Both the position numbers and the translations under genes were made by a program. Under the pieces are notes generated by a model that worked only from the letters and a program-made list of their open reading frames with translations, made no database searches and was not told the origin of the DNA. A stretch of 64,000 nt of DNA, from contig JBKHYG010000100.1 in assembly GCA_046565595.1 (NCBI GenBank), positions 44,244-108,243 of the forward strand, read 5' to 3'. The first letter of the stretch is position 1. Each line of letters opens with the position of its first letter. Below, piece by piece: positions 1 through 9,255 of the stretch. The stretch is from JBKHYG01 sp046565595. GTDB taxonomy: Bacteria; Actinomycetota; AC-67.

Positions 1-350
1 GCATCTAGGGCATCCTTGAGCGCACGCTGTTCGGCGTTCAGTCGCTCGGTCTCCTTCAACCGCGTCGAAGCGTCGAAAGGGAAGCCTGCGGTTCTCGGTT
101 TGCGAACCAGCAACGCCGTACGCCGCAGGACCCTGATCGATCCCGTGATCCCGATCTGTTCGATCAGATCCTCCAGCTCGCCGCGGCCTTGCTCGAGTTG
201 CTTGAGCCTTCCGGCCGCAGAGGGCCTGGGTCGAGAGACCCCGCGTTCCCAGCGTGACACGGTGACGGCGTCGGTTCCAAGGACACCGGCGAGATCGGAT
301 TGAGTCCAACCGTTGGCTCGGCGGAGGCGTCGGATCCTCGAAGGCTTCAC
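1..350 (-). CDS. XRE-family helix-turn-helix regulator, 3' end outside window
   Basis: Reading the minus strand from a GTG at 348-350 gives an open frame to the window edge (116 codons, no stop). The first 45 residues form a Cro/C1-type HTH: RIRRLRRANGWTQSDLAGVL, then a recognition helix with the usual TVSRWERG signature. The following stretch is charged and helical (QLEQGRGELEDLIEQIG), then a basic segment. No RBS precedes the GTG. A TAGGCT -10 lies 8 bp upstream inside a perfect palindrome, so the gene is probably leaderless and autoregulated. It lies 24 bp beyond acs on the same strand. Such small XRE proteins are often antitoxins or repressors of the next gene, which would lie outside the window. 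The DNA-binding call is firm; the target is unknown. Confidence 0.75.
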   Translation of the reverse strand, partial: MKPSRIRRLRRANGWTQSDLAGVLGTDAVTVSRWERGVSRPRPSAAGRLKQLEQGRGELEDLIEQIGITGSIRVLRRTALLVRKPRTAGFPFDASTRLKETERLNAEQRALKDALD

Positions 351-365
351 TAGGCTTTAGCCTAG
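350..365 (-). promoter_or_regulatory. Palindromic operator overlapping leaderless promoter of the XRE gene
   Basis: CTAGGCT-TT-AGCCTAG is a perfect inverted repeat of 7-bp arms. On the minus strand its distal arm supplies the -10 hexamer TAGGCT (359-364), and its proximal end touches the GTG start. A repressor bound here would block transcription, which suits autoregulation by the encoded HTH protein. The repeat is seen; the binding is inferred. Confidence 0.6.
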
Positions 366-374
366 CACGATGCT

Positions 375-2324
375 TCAGTCGTCGGGACCCTTGGCTGCCC
401 GCTCGGCGATCTCGGCGACGATCCCTGGGTCTGCCAGCGTGGTGACATCTCCCAGGGCCCGTTCTTCGGCCACATCACGCAAGAGTCGGCGCATGATCTT
501 TCCGCTACGGGTCTTGGGTAGATCAGGGGTGAACATCACCTGCGCCGGGCGTGCGATCTTGCCGATCTTGTTCGCGACATGATCGCGAAGCGTTGCGGTG
601 AGTTCCTCGGAGGGCTCCACCCCGGCCCTCGGGATGACATAGGCGAAGATCGCTTGGCCGGTGAGTTGGTCGGTCTTGCCGACCACCGCTGCCTCCGCGA
701 CGCTCGGGTGATCAACGAGCGCGCTCTCGACCTCGGCTGTCGAGATCCGGTGGCCGCTTACATTCATCACATCGTCTACTCGGCCCATGAACCAGTAGTC
801 GCCGTCTGCGTCCTGTCTGGTCCCGTCGCCGGGGAAGTAACGGCCGGGGAACTTCGACCAGTAGGTGTCCTTGTAGCGCTCCGGATCTCCCCAGATGCCT
901 CGCAACATCGACGGCCACGGATGCGTCAGCGTGATGTAGCCGCCGCCTGTTCCAGGCTCGATCCTGTTGCCGTCGTCGTCGACGATCTCAGCTCGGATGC
1001 CAGGCAACGGCCCGTTACAGCTCCCCGGCTTCAAGGTCGAGATGCCGGGCAGCGGAGAGAGCATGATGCTGCCGGTCTCGGTCTGCCACCATGTGTCGAC
1101 GATCGGACACCGCGAACCGCCGATGTGTTCGTAGTACCACATCCACGCTTCGGGGTTGATCGGCTCGCCGACGCTTCCAAGGAGACGCAGGCTGGACAGG
1201 TCGTGTTTGGCGGGATACTCGGGCCCCCACTTCATGAAGGCGCGGATGGCGGTGGGTGCGGTGTAGAGGATGGTCGCGCGATACTTCTCGACGATCGACC
1301 AGAAACGATCCTTGTCGGGGAAGTCAGGTGTTCCTTCGTAGAGGATGCCGGTCGTGTGGTTGGCGAGCGGACCGTAGACGATGTAGGTGTGCCCGGTGAC
1401 CCATCCGCAGTCGGCGGCGCACCAGTAGATGTCGTCGGGCTTGATGTCGAAGACGAGCCTGTGAGTGGTAGCCGCTCCGACCAGATACCCGCCGGTTGTA
1501 TGCAAGATGCCCTTGGGTTTGGCGGTCGTTCCGCTCGTGTAGAGGATGTAGAGCGGATCCTCTGAGTCCATGATCTCGGGTTCGCAGGTGTCGGGCTGTT
1601 CAGCGACCAGATCGTGGTACCAGTGGTCGCGTTCGCCGTTCCACTTGATCTCTTGGCCGGTACGTCGAACGACGATGCAATGCTTGATCGAGTCCGAACT
1701 GTCGCACGCTTCGTCAGCCGACGGTTTCAACGGCGTGATCTGACCACGCCGATTGCCTCCGTCGGCTGTGATACACGCGACCGCCTCTGCATCTTGGATC
1801 CGGTCAGCCAGAGCGTCCGCGCTGAAGCCGCCGAAGACAACCGAGTGGATCGCTCCGATCCGGGCGCATGCAAGCATGGAGATCGGTAGCTCTGGGATCA
1901 TCGGCAGATAGATCGCGACGCGATCCCCCTTCTCGACGCCGAGCGCTCTGAGCGCGTTCGCCAGCCGCGATACATCTGCCAAGAGGTCGGTGTAGGTGAT
2001 GGTGCGTGTATCGCCCGGCTCGCCTTCGAAGTGGAATGCGACCTTGTCACCGCCGCCGGCCTCCACATGTCTGTCGAGACAGTTCACGGTCACATTCAGC
2101 TTCCCGTCGATGAACCACTGGGCGAAGGGCTCGTCCCATCCGAGCACCTTCGACCAGGGCTGCATCCAGTCCAATGCTTGGGCTTGCTCTGCCCACCAGG
2201 CGGGCGGATCGGCGTCAGCCAGCTGGTAGATGCTCGGGTCATTCGCGTTAGCGTGGGCTGCGAAGTCGGGAGGTGGGGGGAAGGTGCGATCTTCGGTGAA
2301 CAGTGCGTCGATCCGGTCGGTCAT
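375..2324 (-). CDS. acs: Acetyl-CoA synthetase (AMP-forming)
   Basis: Activates acetate with ATP and CoA through acetyl-AMP, feeding cytosolic acetyl-CoA. The 649 residues match the family length. The AMP-binding signature YTSGTTAKPKG is at about 262-272, the WWQTETG substrate/ATP motif lies in the middle, and the C-terminal SGKIMRRLLR carries the lysine (about residue 609) that is reversibly acetylated in well-studied Acs enzymes. The ATG at 2322-2324 is preceded by AGGAGG. It is a single gene, followed by the XRE regulator; 240 bp separate it from purL upstream. Confidence 0.97.
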   Translation of the reverse strand: MTDRIDALFTEDRTFPPPPDFAAHANANDPSIYQLADADPPAWWAEQAQALDWMQPWSKVLGWDEPFAQWFIDGKLNVTVNCLDRHVEAGGGDKVAFHFEGEPGDTRTITYTDLLADVSRLANALRALGVEKGDRVAIYLPMIPELPISMLACARIGAIHSVVFGGFSADALADRIQDAEAVACITADGGNRRGQITPLKPSADEACDSSDSIKHCIVVRRTGQEIKWNGERDHWYHDLVAEQPDTCEPEIMDSEDPLYILYTSGTTAKPKGILHTTGGYLVGAATTHRLVFDIKPDDIYWCAADCGWVTGHTYIVYGPLANHTTGILYEGTPDFPDKDRFWSIVEKYRATILYTAPTAIRAFMKWGPEYPAKHDLSSLRLLGSVGEPINPEAWMWYYEHIGGSRCPIVDTWWQTETGSIMLSPLPGISTLKPGSCNGPLPGIRAEIVDDDGNRIEPGTGGGYITLTHPWPSMLRGIWGDPERYKDTYWSKFPGRYFPGDGTRQDADGDYWFMGRVDDVMNVSGHRISTAEVESALVDHPSVAEAAVVGKTDQLTGQAIFAYVIPRAGVEPSEELTATLRDHVANKIGKIARPAQVMFTPDLPKTRSGKIMRRLLRDVAEERALGDVTTLADPGIVAEIAERAAKGPDD

Positions 2325-2380
2325 GGCTCTCCTCCTGGTCGCCCATGGTAGGCCGGGGGCGTCGCGGATGGCCAGAACCG

Positions 2381-2411
2381 CAGGAACCCGACCCTAAGGG
2401 CCGGGTTCCTG
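2381..2411 (-). terminator. Hairpin downstream of purL
   Basis: CAGGAACCCG and CGGGTTCCTG form a perfect 10-bp stem around an 11-nt loop, about 150 bp past the purL stop and before acs. There is no U-run, as is common for actinobacterial terminators. It could equally be a structured element in the acs leader. Confidence 0.5.
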
Positions 2412-2564
2412 AACCGGGTGCCGAACGATCGTGGCTGCGACCGTCCCCGTGGCGCCGCGTGCCGGTAGCGCGCAAGCCGGTGAGCTGGCGCGCGCTACGA
2501 CAGGTTCCATCGTCATTGTTACCTACCGACTTTAGGAAGTCATGGCCAGATGTTCAGCGGGCTG

Positions 2565-4751
2565 TCAGTTGGTAGTTCGATCGAACAGGCGACCGAACGC
2601 GTCGCGATGTGCGCGCGTCATCTCGTCGAGCGCGACAGCGGATGTTCCGAAGTTGAAACTTTCCCCGCCGACCCGTCCGAGGACCCTCGCGGGGATGCCT
2701 ACATCGGCGGCGGCCGTCAGGATCGTCGCTGAGTCCTGCGCGGAGACGATGACACGGCCGGTGGATTCGCTGAAGGCCGCCACATGTTCGGGAAGTCCCA
2801 CCACGGAGATATCGACGGTCGCAGCGATCCCGCTTGCGATCGCCATCTCGGCCAATGCCACCAGGAGCCCACCGTCTGAGCAGTCATGGGCAGCTGTCAA
2901 CCGGTCTGCCTCATAGAGGTCAGAAAGCAGACCGCAGAGGCGCCTCTCGAGGTCCAGATCCACCTGCGGGGGCATTCCTCCCAGGTGCCCGCGCGCGACC
3001 CAAGCCCATTCGCTACCCCCTAGTTCGGGCCTGGTTTCTCCGAGCAGGACTATCTCGTCGCCCTCCTGCCAGGAGTTGGTCAGCGGCTCGCCTTCAAGCA
3101 GCCCGACCATGCCGATGATCGGGGTCGGATGGATCTGCGTGTCGCCGGTCTGGTTGTAGAAACTCACATTGCCGCCCGTGACCGGTGTCTCGAGCACGCG
3201 GCAGGCCTCGCCGATCCCTTTGACAGCCTCGGCGAACTGCCACATGACCTCTGGATACTCGGGGTTGCCGAAGTTCAGACAGTTGGTGATCGCGACGGGG
3301 CGCGCTCCGGTACATGCGACATTGCGAGCAGATTCGACGACCGCGAGCATCGCCCCGAGCCTGGGGTCAAGCTGTCCGAAACGGCCGCAACCATCCGTAG
3401 AGATCGCCATAGCCCGGTCGATACCCTCGATACGGATGACCGCCGCGTCGCCGCCGGCGCTCTGCAGCGTGTTGTGTTGAACGATCTGGTCGTACTGTTC
3501 GTAGACCCATCCCTTCGAGCAGATGTTTGGGCTCGCGAGTAACTCGAGCAGCGCATCGCCGAGATCCTTCGGCGGCTCGAGCCGCATCGGGTCGTCCGCC
3601 TGCAACGCATCCAGCCAGTCGGGCCGTCGCATCGGCCGTTCGTAGACGGGACCTTCGTCGGCCAGAGAGCGGGCCGGCATGTCTGCGACAACCTCGCCAG
3701 AGTGAGCGATCTTCAGGTTGCCGCCCTCGATGACGGTCGCGACCGGCGCTGCCCACGCTCCCCAACGAGAACAGATCTCCAGCGCCTGGTCCACATCCTC
3801 GGGCTTGACGATCGCGAGCATGCGTTCCTGCGATTCGCTCGTCAGGATCTCGAAGGCTTCCATGTCGGCCTCGCGCAATGCGACCGCATCCAGGTCGACC
3901 TCTAGTCCGGTGCCTCCGCGTGAGGCTGTCTCACTGGTCGCGCAGCAGAAGCCGCCCCCGCCCAGATCCTGCAGCCCTACCAACAAGCCGCGGCGAGCCA
4001 GTTCCACAGAAACCTCGATGATGACCTTCTCGGTGAATGGGTCACCGACCTGAACGCTGGGGCGTTTAGCTTCCGCTTCGTCGTCGAACGGCCGCGATGC
4101 CAGGACGCTCACACCTCCGATACCGTCCCGGCCGGTCTTGCTGCCGAACAGGATCGCAACATTGCCTTCGCCCTCTGCGACCGCCCTCTGAACCTCGTCC
4201 AAGCGTCCGACGCCGACGCACATCACATTCACCAGCGGGTTGCCCTGATAGCAGGGATCGAAGCGAAGTTCACCACCGACGGTAGGGATGCCGATCGAGT
4301 TGCCATACTGGCTGATGCCGTGGACGACGCCTTCGACGAGATGCATCGTGGGGAACTTCGAAGGATCGCCGAACCGCAGCGGATCCAAGAGAGCAACCGG
4401 ACGGGCGCCTGCCGAGATGATGTCGCGCACGATCCCGCCGACGCCCGTCGCAGCGCCCTGGACCGGCTCGACGAAAGAGGGGTGGTTGTGCGACTCGAGC
4501 TTGAAGACCGCGACCATGCCGTCGCCGATGTCGATGATGCCAGCGGATTCGCCAGGGCCCATCACGACGCGCGGACCTTCGGTCGGCAGCGTCTTCAGGT
4601 GCACCTTCGACGACTTGTACGAGCAGTGTTCGCTCCACATAGCGCCATACATCGCGAGTTCGGCAGGTGTCGGTTCGCGGCCGAGCGTGTCGCAGATGCG
4701 GTGGTATTCGTCTTCTGTGAGCGCGAGTGCGAGCGCCTGTTCGACGCTCAT
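2565..4751 (-). CDS. purL: Phosphoribosylformylglycinamidine synthase subunit PurL
   Basis: Catalyses FGAR + ATP + ammonia to FGAM, using ammonia from PurQ, with PurS completing the complex. The 728-residue small-type PurL starts SVEQALALALTEDEY and has the SEHCSYKSS motif near residue 40, GDGMVAVFKLESHNHPS with the metal and nucleotide ligands, and LQDLGGGGFCCATSE in the N-terminal half. The C-terminal half has AHDCSDGGLLVALAEM. Its ATG overlaps the purQ stop in ATGA, which indicates translational coupling. The partner purS lies 5 kb upstream, separated by accessory genes. Confidence 0.97.
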   Translation of the reverse strand: MSVEQALALALTEDEYHRICDTLGREPTPAELAMYGAMWSEHCSYKSSKVHLKTLPTEGPRVVMGPGESAGIIDIGDGMVAVFKLESHNHPSFVEPVQGAATGVGGIVRDIISAGARPVALLDPLRFGDPSKFPTMHLVEGVVHGISQYGNSIGIPTVGGELRFDPCYQGNPLVNVMCVGVGRLDEVQRAVAEGEGNVAILFGSKTGRDGIGGVSVLASRPFDDEAEAKRPSVQVGDPFTEKVIIEVSVELARRGLLVGLQDLGGGGFCCATSETASRGGTGLEVDLDAVALREADMEAFEILTSESQERMLAIVKPEDVDQALEICSRWGAWAAPVATVIEGGNLKIAHSGEVVADMPARSLADEGPVYERPMRRPDWLDALQADDPMRLEPPKDLGDALLELLASPNICSKGWVYEQYDQIVQHNTLQSAGGDAAVIRIEGIDRAMAISTDGCGRFGQLDPRLGAMLAVVESARNVACTGARPVAITNCLNFGNPEYPEVMWQFAEAVKGIGEACRVLETPVTGGNVSFYNQTGDTQIHPTPIIGMVGLLEGEPLTNSWQEGDEIVLLGETRPELGGSEWAWVARGHLGGMPPQVDLDLERRLCGLLSDLYEADRLTAAHDCSDGGLLVALAEMAIASGIAATVDISVVGLPEHVAAFSESTGRVIVSAQDSATILTAAADVGIPARVLGRVGGESFNFGTSAVALDEMTRAHRDAFGRLFDRTTN

Positions 4752-5440
4752 GCGTCCACCATCGCGGCGAGCTGCTTCATGACCGCGATCCCGTCAGTGG
4801 TTCGGTATCCGATGCTCGCATCCACGGCGTGCTCGGGATGAGGCATCAACCCAAGGACATTGCCCACCTCATTGCAGACACCCGCGATGTTCTCGAGCGA
4901 ACCGTTCGGGTTGATGTCGTCTGTGATCTGCCCGTCGGGCGTGCTGTAGCGCAGCACGATCTGACCGTTGGCCTTCATGGTCTGCAGGGTGTCTTCGTCA
5001 GCGATGTAGCGACCTTCACCGTGTTTGATCGGGATGGTCAGGACGCTGCCGGCCTCTGCGGCGACGCGGGACCGGTTGCCCTGTTCGACGCGCACATGGA
5101 CTGGTCGGCAGATGAACTTCAGGCCCTGGTTCCGCGTCAGCGCGCCGGGCAGGAGGCCCGCCTCGCACAGGATCTGGAAGCCGTTGCAGACGCCCAGCAC
5201 CGGCTTGCCTTCGGCGGCCAGTGTTCTTACGGCGTCCATGATCGGCGCGAAGCGAGCGATGGCACCGCAGCGCAGATAGTCGCCGTAGCTGAAACCGCCC
5301 GGCAGCAGGACGCCCTCGATGCCGTCTAGTGAGGTCTCTTGATGCCAGATCAGTCGCGCGTCCAGACCGATCTGTCCTAGAGCCCAGACCGCGTCACGGT
5401 CATCGTTGCTCCCCGGAAATTGGATGACGCCGATCGTCAT
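4748..5440 (-). CDS. purQ: Phosphoribosylformylglycinamidine synthase, glutaminase subunit PurQ
   Basis: Class I glutamine amidotransferase that hydrolyses glutamine and passes ammonia to PurL. The 230 residues carry the nucleophile Cys85 in GVCNGFQIL, the oxyanion region PGGFSYGDYLRCGA, and the His201/Glu203 pair in MPHPEHAVD. It is the first gene of the purQ-purL unit and is divergent from the ABC exporter. Confidence 0.96.
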   Translation of the reverse strand: MTIGVIQFPGSNDDRDAVWALGQIGLDARLIWHQETSLDGIEGVLLPGGFSYGDYLRCGAIARFAPIMDAVRTLAAEGKPVLGVCNGFQILCEAGLLPGALTRNQGLKFICRPVHVRVEQGNRSRVAAEAGSVLTIPIKHGEGRYIADEDTLQTMKANGQIVLRYSTPDGQITDDINPNGSLENIAGVCNEVGNVLGLMPHPEHAVDASIGYRTTDGIAVMKQLAAMVDA

Positions 5441-5700
5441 ATGGCCGAGCCTACCGGCGCTCTACGCCGGCGTTTCAACGACTATCGGAGACCTGATCGG
5501 CAGCCCGGACCGAGCGGGATGGGCGAATGGATCTCGATTTCCAAAGATGGGGGAGACTCAACTGGGGCCCCAGGCCGGTTTTCGACCCTCATACCGTCGG
5601 AATCGCCTACGGGATGACCAGACCCCGCTAAGATGGTTATCAGACTCCACGATGATCGGCTGGGTGAGTCGCCCTTACTGATGGCTGAACCGAAGCAGCG
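5441..5700. other. Divergent intergenic region between purQ and the ABC exporter
   Basis: 260 bp without a convincing gene. It holds a 12-bp palindrome CTGGGGCCCCAG (5562-5573) and a TAAGAT hexamer (5629-5634) that could be a -10 for the plus-strand exporter. No good -35 was found. Function of the palindrome is unknown. Confidence 0.4.
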
Positions 5701-6456
5701 ATGGGTCGGAGGGATGCGCTGAGTCACCCCACAGAACGGAAGCGACAGCCTCCTGCGTCGGAGCCCCCGAAGTTCGCTATGCCTCCGGTGCTTCGCGGAC
5801 ACGACCTACGCCTGTCGTATGGCAGCACGGTCGCCCTTGCAGGAGCAACAGTGGAGATCCGCCCGGGCGAAGTGGTCGTCCTGACGGGAAAGAGCGGCTC
5901 GGGCAAATCTTCGCTGCTGTATTGCTTGGCGGGCGTGTTGCGGCCCGACGGAGGCCGGTTGATCTACGGCGGCGCATCGATGGTAGACATGTCCGACGAT
6001 CAACTTAGCGGCTTGCGCCGACGGGACTTCGGCTTCGTCTTCCAGTTCGGGGAGTTGGTTCCCGAACTAAGCGTGGAGGAGAATGTTGCCCTTCCCCTCC
6101 GGCTGAACCGCACGCCGTCTAGTGAGATCCGGCCGCGGGTGGCGGACCTGCTTGACCGCCTGGGGATCGGGGCGATCGCGAAGAAGCGCACGGGAGAGGC
6201 GTCAGGTGGCCAGGTTCAGCGCGCCGCCGTCGCGCGCGCCCTGATCCATTCCCCGAAGGTCGTGTTCGCAGACGAGCCCACGGGTGCCCTCGATACGGAG
6301 AACAGCGCGCTCGTGCTGAACGAGTTCCTCAGGATGGCACGCACGATCGGCTCCGCTGTTGTGATGGTGACGCACGAGACGAATGTCGCGGCGGTCGGGG
6401 ACCGCCATCTGTCGGTCATCGACGGAGTCGTTCACGCAACAGCGGGCCCGATGTGA
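5701..6456 (+). CDS. ABC transporter ATP-binding protein (LolD/MacB type)
   Basis: Nucleotide-binding subunit of a two-gene exporter. Walker A GKSGSGKS is at 63-70, the Q-loop in FGFVFQFGELVPELSVEENV, an ASGGQ signature (A for the usual L) at 167-171, Walker B VVFADEP at 187-193, and the H-loop in VTHE. The family's fold starts at PPVLRGHDLRLSYG, so the ATG at 5779 is a plausible alternative start; the first 26 residues are low-complexity and basic. It overlaps the permease gene by GTGA. The FtsX-type partner suggests mechanotransmission or lipoprotein/peptide extrusion. The substrate is unknown. Confidence 0.88.
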   Translation: MGRRDALSHPTERKRQPPASEPPKFAMPPVLRGHDLRLSYGSTVALAGATVEIRPGEVVVLTGKSGSGKSSLLYCLAGVLRPDGGRLIYGGASMVDMSDDQLSGLRRRDFGFVFQFGELVPELSVEENVALPLRLNRTPSSEIRPRVADLLDRLGIGAIAKKRTGEASGGQVQRAAVARALIHSPKVVFADEPTGALDTENSALVLNEFLRMARTIGSAVVMVTHETNVAAVGDRHLSVIDGVVHATAGPM

Positions 6457-8795
6457 TCATCGCTCGCCTGGGCGTTCTGTTCCTCCGGGGCAACGGTCGG
6501 CCTGGAATGGTACGGCTCGCCTTGATGGTGGGCGGCACTACGGTAGGGGTATCGGTCCTGCTGGTTGCGCTCTCGTTCCCAGCCATCTTGGACGGAAGAC
6601 AGCAACGCGCTTCAGCACGCTTCCCCCAGGTAGGACAAGAACAGACTGGGACATGGTTTCAGCAACGCTCAACCCTGCTTGGCCAGGGTCGATTGCGGGA
6701 GTTGTTCCTCGCCAATGATGGAACCCCCGCGATACTTCCGCCCGGAGTTTCGACCGTTCCCAAGGTAGGTGAGGCGTATGTGTCGCCTGCTCTGAGTGAG
6801 ATCCTGAGTGACGCCCGCGTGAAGGCGAGGTTTCCGTATCGAGCCGCGGGTTTGGTCGGACCGCAAGGCCTGGTATCGCCTGATGAGCTGTACGCCGTGG
6901 TCGGTGCAAAGCGAGCGGAGTTGCCGGCCGGAGGGGCACCGCTGGCGGGATACGGTCTCCGTGGCGGTCAACTCGAAGTCGACATCGCTCAAGGCGATCT
7001 TAGGGTCCTGCAGATCGCGCTCATCGGGTTGGTCGGAGTCCCGCTCGCGGTGTGCTTCGCAGTCATCGCCCGGCTCTCCGCCGCAGCGCGCGATCGGCGT
7101 TTGGCGGCGCTACGGCTGCTCGGCATGACGCAACGCGACACCCGTCGTGTCAACGCGCTCGAAACCATCCTCGCTGCGTTCGTTGGGGGGCTGGTAGCCA
7201 CAGGCGTCTACTCAGTTCTGAACGCCCGACTGGCACGGTCGGGCCTTGGAGGCATCGTGTGGTTCTCGTCCGACTCGGCCCTGAGACCCGGCATGGTCGC
7301 CATGGCCCTGGTCGGCGTCCCCGTGTTTGCTGCCGTTCTGGGGATCGCCGGGTCGCGATCCGCGGTCCAGAACGCGCTCGCCGTACGGCGCGAGGCCCCT
7401 GCCCGGCGTGCGGGGTGGATACGGCTCGCCCCCCTCGGCGTCGGCATGGCTCTATTGCTCGGCCTGCTGATCGCATCTGCCGATGCACCTGCTGGCACGG
7501 GCCTCAAGGATCCGGCGCCCCTCATCCTGATCCTCGGGGTTCTGCTCGCTGGAGTGGGGCTCGCGTCCGGCTTCGGCGTGCTCGCCTCCGCCGTGGCGAG
7601 GCTGGTCGCGGACCGCGCACGCCGGCTATGGATCATCCTCGGGGCCCGCCGGCTCATGTTCGAGCCCTCCGGTGCCTCCCGAGTCGTCGCCGGATTGGTC
7701 GTCGTGATCTTTGCTGCCGGATTCTCGACCGGCTTGCAGCGCGACGCTAGGGCGGCGACCTTGCCGCTCGGCAGGTTCGAGTTCTACGAAGTTCAGGCAC
7801 GGGAAGTCCCGCGGAGCGCACGGCCCAAACTCCTGAGCCTGCCAGAGATCCGCAGCGCGGTGGCTTCGATCGCCTCGTTCGAACCCCACGATTCCTCCGG
7901 AGATGCTTCGCCCGGAAGTGCCCCGGGCGAAGGACTCGGCGGTCCGGGTGCATCCCAAGGAGGACCACCGGCGCAGTCTGGCATCACAGCGGGCTTCGGG
8001 CGCTGTCAAGATGTGGCCGTGCTGCTGGAACGCCCATTTCCCGAGTGCAAGGACGGCGTCTCGTACCGGATCAGCCTGGACGAAGCAGACGCGAGGCCAC
8101 CGGAGGCGGGCAGGCGTTTCCATCTTCCCCTCGACTTCTCTGACGCTCCACGCAGCATCGTCGTCGAAGCTCCGCGCCCCGTGATCGTGCTTCCCTACGA
8201 GGAACTGATCGCCCTTGGCGGCATCAATGTGTTCCTGCCGATCAAGCGACTGCCGGGAGGCCGAGTTCCGGATACTGCTCGCATCGTGCTCGCCTCGGAA
8301 ACCAGTATGCGCGCCATCCAGGATGCGGTGACCGCGATCGCTCGCCTCGCGCCCACAGCCCAGATCGGATTCCTCAACGACGATGTGGACACCCGTCGGC
8401 GGTCCGAGGTGTTCCAAGGCTTGCTCGATGTCGCGTTGATGCTAGGAGTCATCGTCGGCATGCTCGCGTTCGTCGTCGCTACCCTCGATCGAGCTATCGA
8501 ACGCCGCTCTAACCTCGTATCGCTCGCCATCGTCGGGGTACCTCTCACGACCCTGCGCGCAGCACAGGCATTCCAGGTCACGATCCCGATCGTCATCGGA
8601 GCAGTGCTGGCGTTGATCGCGGGCAAGATCGCCGAGCAGGTGACCGTAAGCGTCGGCGGTCTAGATAGAAGCGTGCAGTGGGGGAACACCATCGGTGGCA
8701 TCGGCTTGGCCCTAATCGCAGTGACTTTGGCTGTGATCGCGACCCTGCCTGCGGTCACCGACCGGATCGATGCCACGCTCATCCGCCGCGATTGA
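6453..8795 (+). CDS. ABC transporter permease, FtsX/MacB-like
   Basis: 780-residue membrane partner of the preceding ATPase, starting at a GTG that overlaps its stop (GTGA). An N-terminal membrane segment (VRLALMVGGTTVGVSVLLVALSF, split here) is followed by an extracytoplasmic region. Two sets of membrane helices come next, including LIGLVGVPLAVCFAVIARLSA with the FtsX-like AARDRRLAALRLLGMT motif. A second periplasmic-side region of about 250 residues holds a Gly/Ser/Pro-rich insert. The last FtsX-like set (LDVALMLGVIVGMLAFVVATLD) closes the protein. This is the duplicated FtsX layout of actinobacterial exporters. No substrate can be named. Confidence 0.83.
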   Translation: MIIARLGVLFLRGNGRPGMVRLALMVGGTTVGVSVLLVALSFPAILDGRQQRASARFPQVGQEQTGTWFQQRSTLLGQGRLRELFLANDGTPAILPPGVSTVPKVGEAYVSPALSEILSDARVKARFPYRAAGLVGPQGLVSPDELYAVVGAKRAELPAGGAPLAGYGLRGGQLEVDIAQGDLRVLQIALIGLVGVPLAVCFAVIARLSAAARDRRLAALRLLGMTQRDTRRVNALETILAAFVGGLVATGVYSVLNARLARSGLGGIVWFSSDSALRPGMVAMALVGVPVFAAVLGIAGSRSAVQNALAVRREAPARRAGWIRLAPLGVGMALLLGLLIASADAPAGTGLKDPAPLILILGVLLAGVGLASGFGVLASAVARLVADRARRLWIILGARRLMFEPSGASRVVAGLVVVIFAAGFSTGLQRDARAATLPLGRFEFYEVQAREVPRSARPKLLSLPEIRSAVASIASFEPHDSSGDASPGSAPGEGLGGPGASQGGPPAQSGITAGFGRCQDVAVLLERPFPECKDGVSYRISLDEADARPPEAGRRFHLPLDFSDAPRSIVVEAPRPVIVLPYEELIALGGINVFLPIKRLPGGRVPDTARIVLASETSMRAIQDAVTAIARLAPTAQIGFLNDDVDTRRRSEVFQGLLDVALMLGVIVGMLAFVVATLDRAIERRSNLVSLAIVGVPLTTLRAAQAFQVTIPIVIGAVLALIAGKIAEQVTVSVGGLDRSVQWGNTIGGIGLALIAVTLAVIATLPAVTDRIDATLIRRD

Positions 8796-8884
8796 GTCAC
8801 TCACTGACTCCGTTGACCTCTCAGCTAGGTCATTGCTTGGATTCGTCCTCGCGCGGGATCTGGAAGCGGCTGCGGTTAGGACCG

Positions 8885-9244
8885 TTAGGAGCCGGACGGA
8901 GGTCCTCCGAAGATCGGTGGTCGGCCGTACAAGGTAAACGCTCCTACCACCGTCAACACAACCCCAGCTGCTAACAGGGTCACGCGGGCCGAGAGACCCC
9001 ACACGAAGAGGGCAAAGGCGCCCGCGGACATGAGTACCAGGCCGGCCCACGCTCTTCGTCTCGCTCTGGCATCCGAGGGAAATCGGCCACCACGCCATGG
9101 CAAGAGGATCGCCGTCACTAAGGTGAGCGCTGCAGCCAGTCGAGGGCGTCCACTGGCGATCATCGTCACCAGCAGGGCGGCGACCGCCGAACCGAGCATC
9201 AACACCTGATGCCGCTGGGCCCAGCTTCTGAAGTCAGACCACAT
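8885..9244 (-). CDS. Small polytopic membrane protein, unknown
   Basis: 119 residues with about four hydrophobic segments (VLMLGSAVAALLVTMIA; LAAALTLVTAILLPW; WAGLVLMSAGAFALFVW; VTLLAAGVVLTVVGAFTLY) joined by basic loops, and a Gly/Pro tail. It starts 11 bp after the HExxH membrane protein and is probably the last gene of the purC-purS unit. No family was recognised. Confidence 0.55.
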   Translation of the reverse strand: MWSDFRSWAQRHQVLMLGSAVAALLVTMIASGRPRLAAALTLVTAILLPWRGGRFPSDARARRRAWAGLVLMSAGAFALFVWGLSARVTLLAAGVVLTVVGAFTLYGRPPIFGGPPSGS

Positions 9245-9255
9245 CGAGCGTCTTT

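Noticed and set aside
8792..8808. GAGTC...GACTC inverted repeat after the ABC permease as a terminator
   Set aside because: Arms of only 5 bp with no U-run; too weak to call.
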